In this document: positions 24,801 to 30,175 of the stretch, piece by piece
Position numbering within the stretch: the first letter of the stretch is position 1
Layout: every line of letters begins with the position of its first letter
Source of the DNA: Streptomyces sp. NRRL S-87
Lineage (GTDB): Bacteria; Actinomycetota; Actinomycetes; Streptomycetales; Streptomycetaceae
Reading direction: 5' to 3'
NCBI RefSeq assembly: GCF_000719335.1
Contig: NZ_JOGB01000023.1
Span: 1-64,000, forward strand
DNA length: 64,000 nt
Made by a program: the position numbers and the translations under genes
Notes under the pieces: generated by a model
Database searches by the model: none
What the model was told of the DNA's origin: nothing
Seen by the model: only the letters and a program-made list of their open reading frames with translations

Positions 24801-25946
24801 GGGGAACGGCAGGGTGTCCAGCGTCCAAGCCTGGGCGCCGGAGGACACCTTCCACTCCCGGCCGGCGGAGCGGGCCTTGGCGGTGATGTCGGCGAAGGCC
24901 TCGCCGAGGACCGCGGGGAGGTCCTGATCCTCGGGGGCCTTCACCGCCAGGGTGTGCCCGTACTGGGCAGCCCGGCCCGACTCCCACGCGCCGAGCACGT
25001 GGGACGGGTTCGCCAGGAAGTAGTCGTTGCACTCCTGGTCACTGACCCCGGGCACCCCGCTGGTGCCCATCCAGCTCTCGTCGATCGACTCGTCGGCATC
25101 ACGCCGGCGTACGACCAGGATGTCGGCCAGGACCCCGGTGCCGCCCTCGGCGAGCGCGCCGTTGGGCAGTCGGACTGCGCCCAGCAGGTCCGCGTGCTTG
25201 GCGATGGCCCGCCGGGCGGAGTCGTCGGAGGCGTCCATCGTGTAGCGAGAGGTCAGCAGGATCGCGACGCCGCCCGGCCGCAGCGCCTGCACCGACCGCC
25301 AGATGAAGTAGTTGTGGATGCTGCCGGTGACCGCCTTCGGCGCGGTCTTGTCGAACACCTGGTAGTTGCCATAGGGCACGTTGCCGAGCACCGCATCGAC
25401 AGAGTTCGACTGGAGCGAGGCGTCCTGGAGTCGCGCGTTGATGATCTCGGCGCCCGGGTGGAGTAGGGCGGCGATCCCCGCGGTCGTCGGGTCCCGCTCC
25501 ACGCCGAACCAGTCGACGTTGAGGCCGTCGGGGGTGTGCTTGATGAAGGTTCCCGCGCCGCACCCTGGTTCCAGAACCCGGCCGCCGTTGAAGCCGAGAC
25601 CTTGCAGGGCAGACCAGCAGGCCTGGGTGATTCGGTCCGGGGTGTAGTAGGCGGTGGGCGTGCCCTGTTCGGCGTGCCGGTACTCCCGCGGGGACAGCAG
25701 CCGTTGCAGCTGTTCGCCGATCTCCGCCCAGGTCCCCTCCCGGTTCGGTGAGAGGGCGGGAGCCAGCGGCCCCCAGCCGGGCCACTGCCGTAGCGTGCTC
25801 AGCTCGTCCTCGGTGGGGTCGGTCTGGTCCTCGCGCAGCCGCAGCAGGGTCTCGATGGCGGCGACGCTCGCGCGGGCGCGGCCGATCGGCCCCAGTCGCG
25901 ATTCCGACTCGGGCGGCTCAGGGGCAGGGGCAACCGGCGTGGACAT
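12885..25946 (-). CDS. Giant methylase-helicase ('large polyvalent', DarB-like) protein
   Basis: 4353 residues from ATG 25946 (GGAG 6 nt upstream). Residues ~80-300: adenine-type methyltransferase with SAM loop VLEPGCGAGTF and catalytic NVPYG (N189), a variant of NPPY. Residues ~780-1400: SF2/SNF2-like helicase with Walker A VGAGKT (~817), VDEAH (~976) and motif VI EQREGRLDRPG (~1318). The remaining ~3000 residues are Ala/Glu/Pro-rich linkers joining duplicated modules, ending in a basic tail. Plasmid and phage proteins of this build (P1 DarB, for instance) are carried into recipients or capsids and defend incoming DNA against restriction; that is a family inference. It forms its own unit, upstream of which lies the DUF6292 gene. 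High codon bias throughout argues against error or decay. Confidence 0.88.
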   Translation of the reverse strand: MSTPVAPAPEPPESESRLGPIGRARASVAAIETLLRLREDQTDPTEDELSTLRQWPGWGPLAPALSPNREGTWAEIGEQLQRLLSPREYRHAEQGTPTAYYTPDRITQACWSALQGLGFNGGRVLEPGCGAGTFIKHTPDGLNVDWFGVERDPTTAGIAALLHPGAEIINARLQDASLQSNSVDAVLGNVPYGNYQVFDKTAPKAVTGSIHNYFIWRSVQALRPGGVAILLTSRYTMDASDDSARRAIAKHADLLGAVRLPNGALAEGGTGVLADILVVRRRDADESIDESWMGTSGVPGVSDQECNDYFLANPSHVLGAWESGRAAQYGHTLAVKAPEDQDLPAVLGEAFADITAKARSAGREWKVSSGAQAWTLDTLPFPVRDDGRKEGSFHLVEGKPHEVIEGELVAVARAGKELPKLIRLRDATLALIEAETDHDTSDEQLEPLRAEVNRLYDAYARVHGPINRYTIAQGEVDEETGEAAVSRRYPRLGGFRRDPDFVAVLALEDFDDETQTASKAALQTRRVNKRIERPTSADNPEEALSLCLNFRNQVDVPYIAQLLSIEPDQVAGALGDLVFAEPDTGDLLTVGEYLSGPVVDKLERVEFLLTQGREDLQRHAEALREVQPEPLQPEDIKAKLGAPWIPVEDVTAFAEELLGVDVDITHVVKTATWNVDTPMTIPESATSEWGTNRVDAFELLDLALNGQSPKVYDTFRTPEGGSKRVRNDKATLLAETKLSDLNRRFASWVWEDPERSDRLAADYNRRFNSTVLRKNDGSHLTVDGLDPGFNPYAHQWDFVQRVLSADEGSLCPYPVGAGKTATMFMTALKLKQLGLVNKPMVVVPNHLLEQIARDGKKLFPNANILMAGKKDLADARSRMLFAARCATGDWDTIVMTHSSFGRLGVHPVTEATYLEELANDYREALGAIDGDDANQRRIKEIAKQVDRFDARASDLRSKAVDAGVTYENLGVDFLQVDEAHLFKNLALPATTEGMSLGKPSKRATDLDLKILVTRERTGRDNVVALYSGTFISNSVREMYVFKHYTMPMRMESLGLGTPDAWAANHINFETRPEVGVDGVSFRLKRRPVDYVNADEAIALFNEVAELRPREDFKIERPEREERFVEIEATPNLVRYVEGISARIDDIQGGNVKPWEDNMLNVITDGRKAALDLELVGMDPDGPGKVGAVVRNVLEIHNQTKNLKFPDDPQDVEGALQLLFCDLGTPSKERGSQVYGKIRKGLVAGLPDEGLPGIPRERIRFIHDYNSDLAKEQLFTDARAGKVNVLFMSSQKGGTGVNVQPRGVALHHVDPPHRPDEWEQREGRLDRPGNKMIKLGKPVQFLRYLALNSFDSYMFQQLERKQRPIVQILSGRRVGRVIEEIDAVGAGFGAAKAIVAGNPLLMELADVNGQLQVLLNAADGHRQAQRRMHSKVEILDQEIGQAERSLAPMQAMADAVTAAAADDTWRTADGRLVQPDDVPAALAQSAQGARSTLDLDAGYTWRGLNVGFTWHRKQQFGNVAYESYAHLVVPGQHQVDVRLNLPWFGKGQTWRITKALGEAADAAVTAPDELRGKVAKMRTALEDTRPHLGRPFDKHAELEEVRARRATLEAQISDAAVTSGRESQSGPPFDPGAAGAEMTEADVAMHDAAVMVGMMGGSAIVRSEGQIVGTVRRAPGPAPAEEPPRPHLENPDRFFEALKAVTDAGLAEPDVIAWAQSNAADSAFFGAFGEWTRAWVQRYATDARDRPEWVYAYLDDRAYDSRDVLHGQAAAAVRQQARASADPALDPAQAATAADAQQQAQPAPEMVKIATILRYYEPLFQRHGLTGTASAADYVTRPGYGYEPDPDNPLHDLAARISGAADRGRGHFRTGPNESVTYQVGQARREAGDLLGDISISLVNLLTDTGEGYGAVDLDAILAAPPGTVVDLPPLSSTPPAPRPAPEAGTGAAPAAPAPAPEDAPATEPDLVRQPDPAPQTAAAGARRLTDPQLWDEGLRALLTGASGVERLEQAARANDSSNFAIAFADWAEDWLMDQYSDPTADWPEWARRYFGASEEAYQDRERLHAAASTALYDQLRIDADTPAPFPASPAAGKTPAPDPKPLQSLIDGFGDRVMVGHIGGPQAARIHQSAGWAIRAVLSEEQVLGLVSAVAVDGQPPSVASDTVPTERVREWIVEQQQAPVAAYYADTSSSLPPALQGNGEVQVSTNATGLTIAQRDVSTTILWEELPAWIDTAVAHDTATRSPSLPAWSYGRLDHEIHFRRGTETDARTLALDALYVALRESPPPSDEQLAVSRDRYGPPPAPDAQATGTEPTQPDALARESGPDPEPLPAEPVPGVEGYTYLETGRTVALYDSTGGQVATAKWSYTKYQYLGDVQGDTVRGTDDAAVVAQRMANHHAVVYGRDVHRPALDDQGRDPVWILHNGDDTLVYGISPEDKTAKAALWTGGGFKQSRRVGGYYLPRAWKEPTRKGRVDTAVRVLAAAGRTVVVYARRDERQQPTQALPRLPVLDVTPPNLDQLPTFFDVPPYADDADISRGVDRLTEAYGQWSELPAVQAYIQQDFDARPDGFGTLENPIAELRVAYARAEGALRGDALGGADEILRRIHAVAAWSQALEPAVDADLLAPLQELYEAAHLLSARTQATMSEFARQAQQPEPEPEPVAVADGSVPEPGWRPTPADFDEQPETKQKDVGRSGSPAAATSAPKAPPTDGETASGVKATEPSAAQEREDGPPTESVLVRELQQDAAPAQAAASESVAPLPGLELLPPPLDVRALELADTMLPDAAETLPRGTLIAGGGEPPGPEATPAERLPYERRFNLRYEVGQYADYRGEDGELVTARVVRESSNPVLRTDAGVEFWASESFRQARFMAVRGDDGAPLPAPAWTASLPDGYRVVAPVEVRPGDVIHDYRMNGELWVSRLVVEVVESEGRTRLHTVGLGDVSGIWVHYDHRLEAVLDETEESRQLAEAALVSREVRNYAKVFEFSLAEVRVRPAPEPAQGQMDLFPRGTEREATEGVQPLPPGNLPEDDARPGADRARHQGGPGTDAFPGDAVTNVAAPSASQAPDEGSESHREGLPGLVVVPPPLDVPALGPAQPFTDDADLQADAGQLHEVYRRWIQLPGVRRYLDDDQARRGESRVPATNPIAALDEAYTRARAALEAAADIGGPDVVLARLYAVAAWSRALAPAVGAELADPLGELHAAAQELAARSQATIEAFAAEESPVEPSAAALVAVPGSMPGEPSAVNLSGVGAADHEGEVLDGVDAGDPESQASQPEIAFRSQATPASLAEEKTAPESDSAEQSTSAGSTEAKTEHAEQSPAPPADGEVLKVSTTAEPPTAESAAAAADNGASPPTPQTGAGAAQQGLAQHAPAPGADQASPTDVPQVEPAPAPAPRAAAPVVEAAPAETPVQTALEEAQMATPDDQTESGPSAAAEAGGAADTGIEDPPPPLPYTEVVPLLTDDRYELHLFGRDGQGPERGELHVGGALVARVTPTADSRWIARLAVEGAVADEARPADTPQEAASSGALLYAVLHQVPYGEAVHAAEATGTLARADVLRTDLRDAALQHLALITAAAEEAGEAERNLPQLRAWLEVLAEAPAENHDSQQMDVHLSGVLTVVNRWGGALPAEATEERRLLAFPLAQLRYDITRLQERLQATLEAARADAEAVPGRSGATDQESPTQQQTAGHDEPARSQRFTTSFPLTYDQHRLHLEGTDGQADQGEVRREGASIATLQRTADGRWYARMQLATPDVTTLVDTPETAAENAAVMWAVVTGSPLGEPVVAAPGSDLQDRAEQVRSELRTFAAQHALSIETAARQLSPNYASNRHYAELTTRLADVADAAGRGARMMAADLHALEQAATTWNGTLPPSSGSATRATLVFPLAHVLFDVRRLQERLRATVDAAQQEAAAAAELSPPASDIARDDVPTAQAAEPSEPDAAEAGDAIMGEPELPAAEEPTAPADQAPEATPADDSNAAFRPAEGESDPTDDVTAGLTGEPAPAAPDVPELATPREDPQSARHTSEEAEGAEHAPLWGTDELPVSVYAAKEEGQEERPDPESARESDPDLHDSFQEFLAAWDDTVANGGTGGTSADLHDEVREDLVTLQGLIAEAASDVPAADADASPAAPEPTPERDEHQAAAAVNESLREADTLSNLLQDLPEWQKIQTVRGAMGHLLTVVKRRAGEQFDRLLGDERASGFLRELSAKACDRIAGLAQAAARRLRGDGARADERGGALPSAEALLRLGDAATAYTAPRPGSRRTPPAGRVVDQLDIGALRKMGEALAKPMPGGRPKVSAAAARGRSTTAKRPVKKPAPGSTEQAGHLRRGPEQPQPRKPQQR
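14191..14838 (-). repeat. Internal duplication B, distal copy
   Basis: Encodes a ~215-residue module (starts about SFPLTYDQHRLHLEG, ends about VRRLQERLRATVDAA) that is a diverged copy of 14935-15580. Confidence 0.75.
14935..15580 (-). repeat. Internal duplication B, proximal copy
   Basis: Encodes PLPYTEVVPLLTDDRYELHL ... ITRLQERLQATLEAA. Aligns along its length with 14191-14838; repeat period about 744 bp. Confidence 0.75.
16285..16700 (-). repeat. Internal duplication A, distal copy
   Basis: Encodes PPLDVPALG ... NPIAALDEAYTRARAALEAA ... VLARLYAVAAWSRALAPAV ... ARSQATIEAF, ~138 residues, a diverged copy of 18003-18415. Confidence 0.75.
18003..18415 (-). repeat. Internal duplication A, proximal copy
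   Basis: Encodes DQLPTFFDVPPYADDADI ... NPIAELRVAYARAEGALRG ... ILRRIHAVAAWSQALEPAV ... ARTQATMSEF. Same module as 16285-16700. Confidence 0.75.
19690..20000 (-). repeat. Internal duplication C, distal copy
   Basis: Encodes LWDEGLRALLTGASGVERL ... FADWAEDWLMDQYSDPTADW ... LHAAASTALYDQLRIDADT. Pairs with 20590-20890, which is more diverged. Confidence 0.6.
20590..20890 (-). repeat. Internal duplication C, proximal copy
   Basis: Encodes FFEALKAVTDAGLAEPDVI ... FGEWTRAWVQRYATDARDR ... LHGQAAAAVRQQARASAD, the same layout as 19690-20000. Confidence 0.6.
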
Positions 25947-26029
25947 GAGGTTCTCCAAGCAGCAGGGCCCGGCGCAGCCTCAGCGCCGACGGCCCTATGG
26001 GGCGGTCGGGAGGAAGGGGCAGCAGCGCG

Positions 26030-26443
26030 TCAGGAGGACGCGTACGCGGACAGACGCGACTCGAACGCGTCGTCGTCGCTCTCGGGCAGCCGCTGCGGCC
26101 CGTCATCCCGGCTCGGAGTCAGCCCGGGGTGGGAAAGCACCATGTCGGCCCAGCGCGCCATCCGGGCGGGCCCGGGCACCAGGTCCTCCCCCATGAACCA
26201 CTCACTCAGCCCCGCTTCCGCAGGAAGCCGCAGCACCCAGCCGTAGGACTCGTCCCAGACGAGCTCGATGTCCTCTTCCTCGTCGGCGTACGGGCCGCTC
26301 TCCGGCGGCGCCAGCGTCACCACCGCGGTACGTACGGCCGGCGGACGCCCGGTCACGGCGTGCCCGAGCACGGTCAGCCCAATGTCTTCAAGCTCAGCAA
26401 CGGCGGCCTGGACGTAGGGCTGGTGGTCAGTACGAATGAACAT
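26030..26443 (-). CDS. DUF6292-family protein
   Basis: 137 residues from ATG 26443, chosen over the in-frame ATG 15 nt upstream because GGGGGAG sits 6 nt before it. The layout HQPYVQAAVAELEDIGLTVL ... LVWDESYGWVLRLPAE ... ARMARWADMVL matches the Streptomyces DUF6292 family, of unknown function. Soluble and acidic. It lies 83 bp upstream of the giant methylase-helicase gene in the same direction and is probably co-transcribed with it. Confidence 0.8.
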   Translation of the reverse strand: MFIRTDHQPYVQAAVAELEDIGLTVLGHAVTGRPPAVRTAVVTLAPPESGPYADEEEDIELVWDESYGWVLRLPAEAGLSEWFMGEDLVPGPARMARWADMVLSHPGLTPSRDDGPQRLPESDDDAFESRLSAYASS

Positions 26444-26957
26444 GAGCTTCTCCCCCATGGCTTCAACGAGCCGGGCGCGGCCGCCCGATACTGCACCGCC
26501 GACACCTCTGCCCCGAGATACCGCCCAGGGCCCCCGGCGTCCGACAGCAGACGTACATGATCCCTACTCGACGACCATACCGACTCAGAATCAACCGAAA
26601 TAAGACCCCAATCCGCGTTGTAGCGGCCGAAAGGATCGGAGCCCGCTGTCCGGCAACCTGCCCCACGCCCTGAGCGAGACCGTACGCCGCGCCACGTACT
26701 GGACAAGCAAGGAGACGGGCAGCCCTCCAGGCGGGGGCGGACCGCTGGGGTGACGGCGTCGCCGTGGCGCTCCGCGAGGCCGAGTGCGACGTGTCTCCGC
26801 TGAACTTGCGCTCCTCGCCGCCGGGGACGACTTGATTCGAGCAGCGGTGGACCCGCATCGCCAGCTCGGACGCGCCCGACCTTCCAGACAGGGTCTGACC
26901 GCCAAGACGACGGAGCTGGCTTCCGCCGCTGGCCACGGCTCCGAATCCCTGAAAAAG
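26444..26957. other. Intergenic stretch between the DUF6292 gene and parB
   Basis: About 515 bp with no supported gene. 26560-26630 is locally AT-richer than its surroundings and may hold the promoter for the leftward DUF6292/helicase unit, but no clear -35/-10 pair could be picked. Confidence 0.4.
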
Positions 26958-26989
26958 ATGTGGGCCCCCGTTCGCACGGGGGCCCACAT
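26958..26989 (-). terminator. Intrinsic terminator of parAB
   Basis: 14-bp perfect stem (26958-26971 with 26976-26989), 4-nt loop, followed on the - strand by CTTTTTC. It begins 18 bp after the parB stop. Confidence 0.9.
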
Positions 26990-27007
26990 GACGCAGCAGA
27001 GGTTCTT

Positions 27008-28192
27008 CTACTCTGCGCTGAGCTCTGCCATCAGCTGCTCCAGGACCGCTTCCTGCCGGCTCCGGGTGAGCTTGCCGAAGAGCTGCGCGACCAGCGTCTC
27101 GCGCTGCTCGGGGTCTTCCATCTTTTCGACTACCAGGTCGGCGAGCTCGTAAGGGTCCTGCCAGGGAACCTTGGGCTGCTTACGACTGTCGACAAGCCAG
27201 TAGGCATCATCTGCCGGGGTCAGCTCCCGAGTACCACTCGGAACCTCGGCCACGGTGTCGGCAGTCTTTACCGGGTAAAGACTGTGTGTGTGCACAGAGT
27301 TTGGGTCGGCGTGCCGGCTCTGGCTGGGCAGCGGCGCTGTTTCGGTCCCGGGAGCCTTAGCCGCCTCGAGAGCATCGCACTCAGAGGGCAGCGAGCCTGC
27401 CGTGAGCGGCCCGGCAGCAGCGGTCGCCACTTTGCTATCGGCCTTGGTTCGCTTACGCCTCGGCTCGCTGGCCTTGCTGATCGCGACCCGTGCCTCTTCG
27501 TGCTGCTGTTCAGCCGGCATGCGTCCGATGCGGCGTCCGTCTCGAACCTTCAGCTCGCCCGTCTCGACCTTTTCCTGAAGTTCTGGAGCGAGCTTGAGGA
27601 GCGAGAGTCGCTGGGACACCCAGCCTTCCGTCTTACTGAGGCGCTTCGCGACCTTCGACTGCGATCCGTGTGTGTCGAGCAGCTGCTGGATCGCCTTGGC
27701 CTGATCGAGGGGAGGCATGTCCTCGCGGTGGATGTTCGCGACAAGGGCCGACTCCAGCAAATCGCTGGCGCTAGAGGCGAGTGCGTCGTTGACGTCGATA
27801 CGCAGCGACGGAAGCTCAGCGAGTTCTGCAGCTGCCAGGCGCCGGTTGCCGTCGATGACCACGTACGACGCAGAACCCAGATCCTCTTCCTGGTCAGGAT
27901 GTACAGCCAGGAAGGCAGCTCGACGCACGACGGCAAGTGGTTGAAGCTGGCCTCGCTCCCGGAGGGAGTCGGCGGCCTCCTCCAGAGCGGAGAGCTCCTC
28001 CCGAGGGTTGAACGGGTTGTGCGCAAGGTCCCGAAGCAGCGCGACAAGAGGTTGCGGCGGAGAGGCACCCTCGTCCGTCGGCCCCTCTCCCGTCACCTCT
28101 GCGATGGCTTGGCCTCGATCGCTGAGTCGACGGATCTCGCCGAACGACGCAGAGGCGCCGACCCTCTCGGCTGCGGTCTGCTTGCTGCTCAC
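27008..28192 (-). CDS. parB: ParB partition protein
   Basis: 394 residues, GTG start overlapping the parA stop by 4 bp. ParB/Spo0J signatures in order: NPFNPR (59-64), the CTPase-fold motif VVIDGNRRLAA (~111-121), ALVANIHREDMPPLDQAKA, and a helix-turn-helix (SQSKVAKRLSKTEGWVSQRL, ~177-196) for parS binding. The C-terminal ~60 residues, with LADLVVEKMEDPEQRETLVA, are the likely dimerisation end. It would load on parS, spread and drive plasmid segregation with ParA. A parS-like palindrome lies inside its own gene at 27262-27284, in the linker-coding region (~residue 303). Confidence 0.93.
   Translation of the reverse strand: MSSKQTAAERVGASASFGEIRRLSDRGQAIAEVTGEGPTDEGASPPQPLVALLRDLAHNPFNPREELSALEEAADSLRERGQLQPLAVVRRAAFLAVHPDQEEDLGSASYVVIDGNRRLAAAELAELPSLRIDVNDALASSASDLLESALVANIHREDMPPLDQAKAIQQLLDTHGSQSKVAKRLSKTEGWVSQRLSLLKLAPELQEKVETGELKVRDGRRIGRMPAEQQHEEARVAISKASEPRRKRTKADSKVATAAAGPLTAGSLPSECDALEAAKAPGTETAPLPSQSRHADPNSVHTHSLYPVKTADTVAEVPSGTRELTPADDAYWLVDSRKQPKVPWQDPYELADLVVEKMEDPEQRETLVAQLFGKLTRSRQEAVLEQLMAELSAE
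27262..27284. promoter_or_regulatory. parS-like palindrome inside parB
   Basis: Core CTTTACCGGGTAAAG (27266-27280) with 11-bp perfect arms in total. The same core occurs twice upstream of parA (29615, 29652). Confidence 0.65.
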
Positions 28193-29424
28193 GTGATCTC
28201 CCCGGCGGTCCTACGAAGTGCGATGGCCTGGTCTTGGTGCGGCGCATAGGAGAAGAGGTGCGTTTTGGCCCGTACGGCCTCGCGCTGCTCCTTGAGGTCG
28301 GGGATGATGCCGACGACGCGGGGATCCTCTATCTCCCTCCATGCCTTCAGGGAAGACGTGGCGATGTAGCCCCGGCGTCCGTCGTAGAGGTTGACCACGA
28401 GGCCCAGCCGGTCAACGTTGATGTCCCAGTCGGTCTCGCCGGACTCGATCTGCTCGCTCAGCATGGAGTAGGCGTCCGCTGACGAGTCCTCGGCTTGGAC
28501 GACGATGAGACAGCCGCTGTTGCCTTCCTTCTCGCCGTCCCGACGGCGGGAGTAGTAGATCGCTGCGTCCATACCCAGCCCCAGGCTCGGCGGGCAATCA
28601 ATGATGATCGCGTCGTAGAGCGGCTCCAAGGGGCGCAGAGCCCGCTCCAGCGTCGCTTGCCGGTTGCGATCCATCACGATCGAGATGTCGAGAAGGAACG
28701 CATCAGCACACGAGGGCAGGAGGTCGAGCCTCCCGCCGAAGCGATCACCGGGAACCTTGACGACGAGATCAGCGATCACGCCTCGGCAGCTCTGGCCGCC
28801 CGACATGAACTTGGTCAGGCTGTCCGCCGTGCGCGGGGGTTGCCTGAACCCGAGCTGCTTGGTGAGGTGCCCCTGTGGGTCGAAGTCCACCAGGAGGACG
28901 CGCAGCCCATGCACAGCGAAGGCCTCCGCCGCAGCCCTCCCGGAGGCCACAGGCTCCTCCTCGCGAAGAAGGCGGTTGAGCGCCTCCACATGCTCCGGCC
29001 CTTCCGCCAGCGCCCCTCCAAGCCCCGAACTGACGGCCGTCTTACCCACGCCCCCCTTTTGGTTGCACACGATGATTCGCCGCACCATGCGGACAGGTCG
29101 GTGCCGGGGCGACGGGTGCTCAGCCAGCCATAGCGCTACTGCCTGGGCGAGACCCTGCACGAACGGAATCCCGCGAGCGGCACAGGCATCCTTCAACCCA
29201 CCCCACTGCTCGGGCAGGAGGAACGTGGAGAACGTGACGGCGCCTGCGGTGTCAACCAGCGCATGCTCCTCCGCGCTGCTCAGCCACCGATCAACGGCTT
29301 CACCGACGGCATCCTGCATGTCGATGTCAAACTCGGCAGTTCGAACCTTTAGTGCCTGCTTGAGGCCGGACGGCAACTTGGAGACTACTTTTCCTCTGTC
29401 TCCAGGGGGGTTTGGAGTGACCAT
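28189..29424 (-). CDS. parA: ParA partition ATPase
   Basis: 411 residues. Deviant Walker A motif KGGVGKT at about 123-129, preceded by RIIVCNQ; Walker A' region VLLVDFDPQGHLTKQLG; Walker B-like DAIIIDCPPSLG. This is a ParA/MinD ATPase that would position plasmid copies using ParB-parS. The N-terminal ~110 residues are an extra domain (KLPSGLKQALKVRTAEFDID...) that resembles a ribbon-helix-helix/HTH module, as in ParA proteins that repress their own operon. A 7-bp inverted repeat (29416-29433) spans the start codon, fitting autoregulation. No ideally placed ribosome site is seen: GAAGGAGG lies ~19 nt upstream. Confidence 0.93.
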   Translation of the reverse strand: MVTPNPPGDRGKVVSKLPSGLKQALKVRTAEFDIDMQDAVGEAVDRWLSSAEEHALVDTAGAVTFSTFLLPEQWGGLKDACAARGIPFVQGLAQAVALWLAEHPSPRHRPVRMVRRIIVCNQKGGVGKTAVSSGLGGALAEGPEHVEALNRLLREEEPVASGRAAAEAFAVHGLRVLLVDFDPQGHLTKQLGFRQPPRTADSLTKFMSGGQSCRGVIADLVVKVPGDRFGGRLDLLPSCADAFLLDISIVMDRNRQATLERALRPLEPLYDAIIIDCPPSLGLGMDAAIYYSRRRDGEKEGNSGCLIVVQAEDSSADAYSMLSEQIESGETDWDINVDRLGLVVNLYDGRRGYIATSSLKAWREIEDPRVVGIIPDLKEQREAVRAKTHLFSYAPHQDQAIALRRTAGEIT

Positions 29425-29433
29425 GAGGTCACT
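29416..29433. promoter_or_regulatory. Candidate ParA operator over the parA start codon
   Basis: Perfect inverted repeat AGTGACC-N4-GGTCACT; the ATG of parA lies in it. Fits autorepression by the N-terminal domain of ParA (inference). Confidence 0.5.
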
Positions 29434-29604
29434 TTACTAACTTCCCTCCTTCGTGGATGCCGCCACTCCGAAAGAAGCCCCTCCCGACCCCCCGGCCCGA
29501 GCGAACACGCTCTGGTCGCGCAGACGGAGCGCCCTCAGGGCGCCCCCAGGGGCTGCTACACGCAGGGCCTGACGATGCGCAACCTGCGCAGACTCGGAAT
29601 TGAA

Positions 29605-29639
29605 GACTCCGCTTCTTTACCCGGTAAAGAAGCGGAGTC
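29605..29639. promoter_or_regulatory. parS-like palindrome, long copy
   Basis: Two 17-bp perfect arms around a single C; core CTTTACCCGGTAAAG at 29615-29629. About 180 bp upstream of parA, outside any solid gene. Confidence 0.7.
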
Positions 29640-29651
29640 GATGCTCCGTTT

Positions 29652-29666
29652 CTTTACCGGGTAAAG
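29652..29666. promoter_or_regulatory. parS-like palindrome, second upstream copy
   Basis: CTTTACCGGGTAAAG, 37 bp (centre to centre) from the long copy. Identical to the core inside parB. Confidence 0.7.
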
Positions 29667-29669
29667 GTG

Positions 29670-29913
29670 CTCCTGCTCCCACTGCCGCTGTTACGGGCTC
29701 AAGGCTCACACCGACGACTGGGAGCAGTTGGCGGCGCCAGCCAAGGCCGCCTTGTCGGGGGCCCGGAGCGACGACGTGGATCCGGCCGAGGAGGAGGAGA
29801 AGCAGTCGGTCGCCTCGATCCCCTCCCGCACGGCTGGGTCTCCTATGCGTCAAGGTCGAGGGCGAGCTGGGCGGAGTTCAGGTCGGCAAGGGCGCGGGCG
29901 CTGCGGGCCTTGA
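29670..29913 (+). pseudogene. Possible gene remnant with Cys cluster
   Basis: A frame with fair codon bias reads CSCSHCRCYGLKAHTDDWEQ and then an acidic stretch (DPAEEEEKQS). It has a stop just upstream (inside the second parS-like site) and no ATG or GTG start; only a TTG at 29728. It overlaps the 3' end of the leftward 29843-30175 gene. Likely a truncated remnant, or chance. Confidence 0.25.
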
Positions 29914-30175
29914 GGGCCCGGTGGTGCCGCCGGCCGTAGCAGGCGCGGCACAGCACGAGGAGGTGGTCGGCGGGCAGCTGGGCTGCTTCGTGGTCGGGCG
30001 TGTTCGGGTCGACGGGGGCGAGGAGGAGGGGGCCCTCGGGGTCGCCTGTGCGGGCGAGGCAGAACGGGCCGGTCCCGGGGTGGGCCCCGGAGCAGGAGCC
30101 GGGGCTGTCGTTGCGGCATTGGCAGTGCCCTGCGGCGGTGACGGCCGCCTGGTACTCCTGCGCGCTGATGCTCAC
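29843..30175 (-). CDS. Small cysteine-rich (zinc-finger/HNH-like) protein
   Basis: 110 residues from a GTG at 30175 that overlaps the upstream stop as GTGA. Cysteines fall as CQC...C...C...CRAC, followed by YGRRHHRALKAR, an arrangement like zinc-stabilised HNH or ribbon proteins; the full HNH motif is not convincing, so nuclease activity is not claimed. Last gene of the long leftward transfer-type operon. Confidence 0.7.
   Translation of the reverse strand: MSISAQEYQAAVTAAGHCQCRNDSPGSCSGAHPGTGPFCLARTGDPEGPLLLAPVDPNTPDHEAAQLPADHLLVLCRACYGRRHHRALKARSARALADLNSAQLALDLDA

Noticed and set aside
20397-25466. 1689-codon open frame on the + strand opposite the giant gene
   Set aside because: Its third positions are not biased, whereas the - strand frame carries methyltransferase and helicase motifs. 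High GC leaves long antisense frames open.
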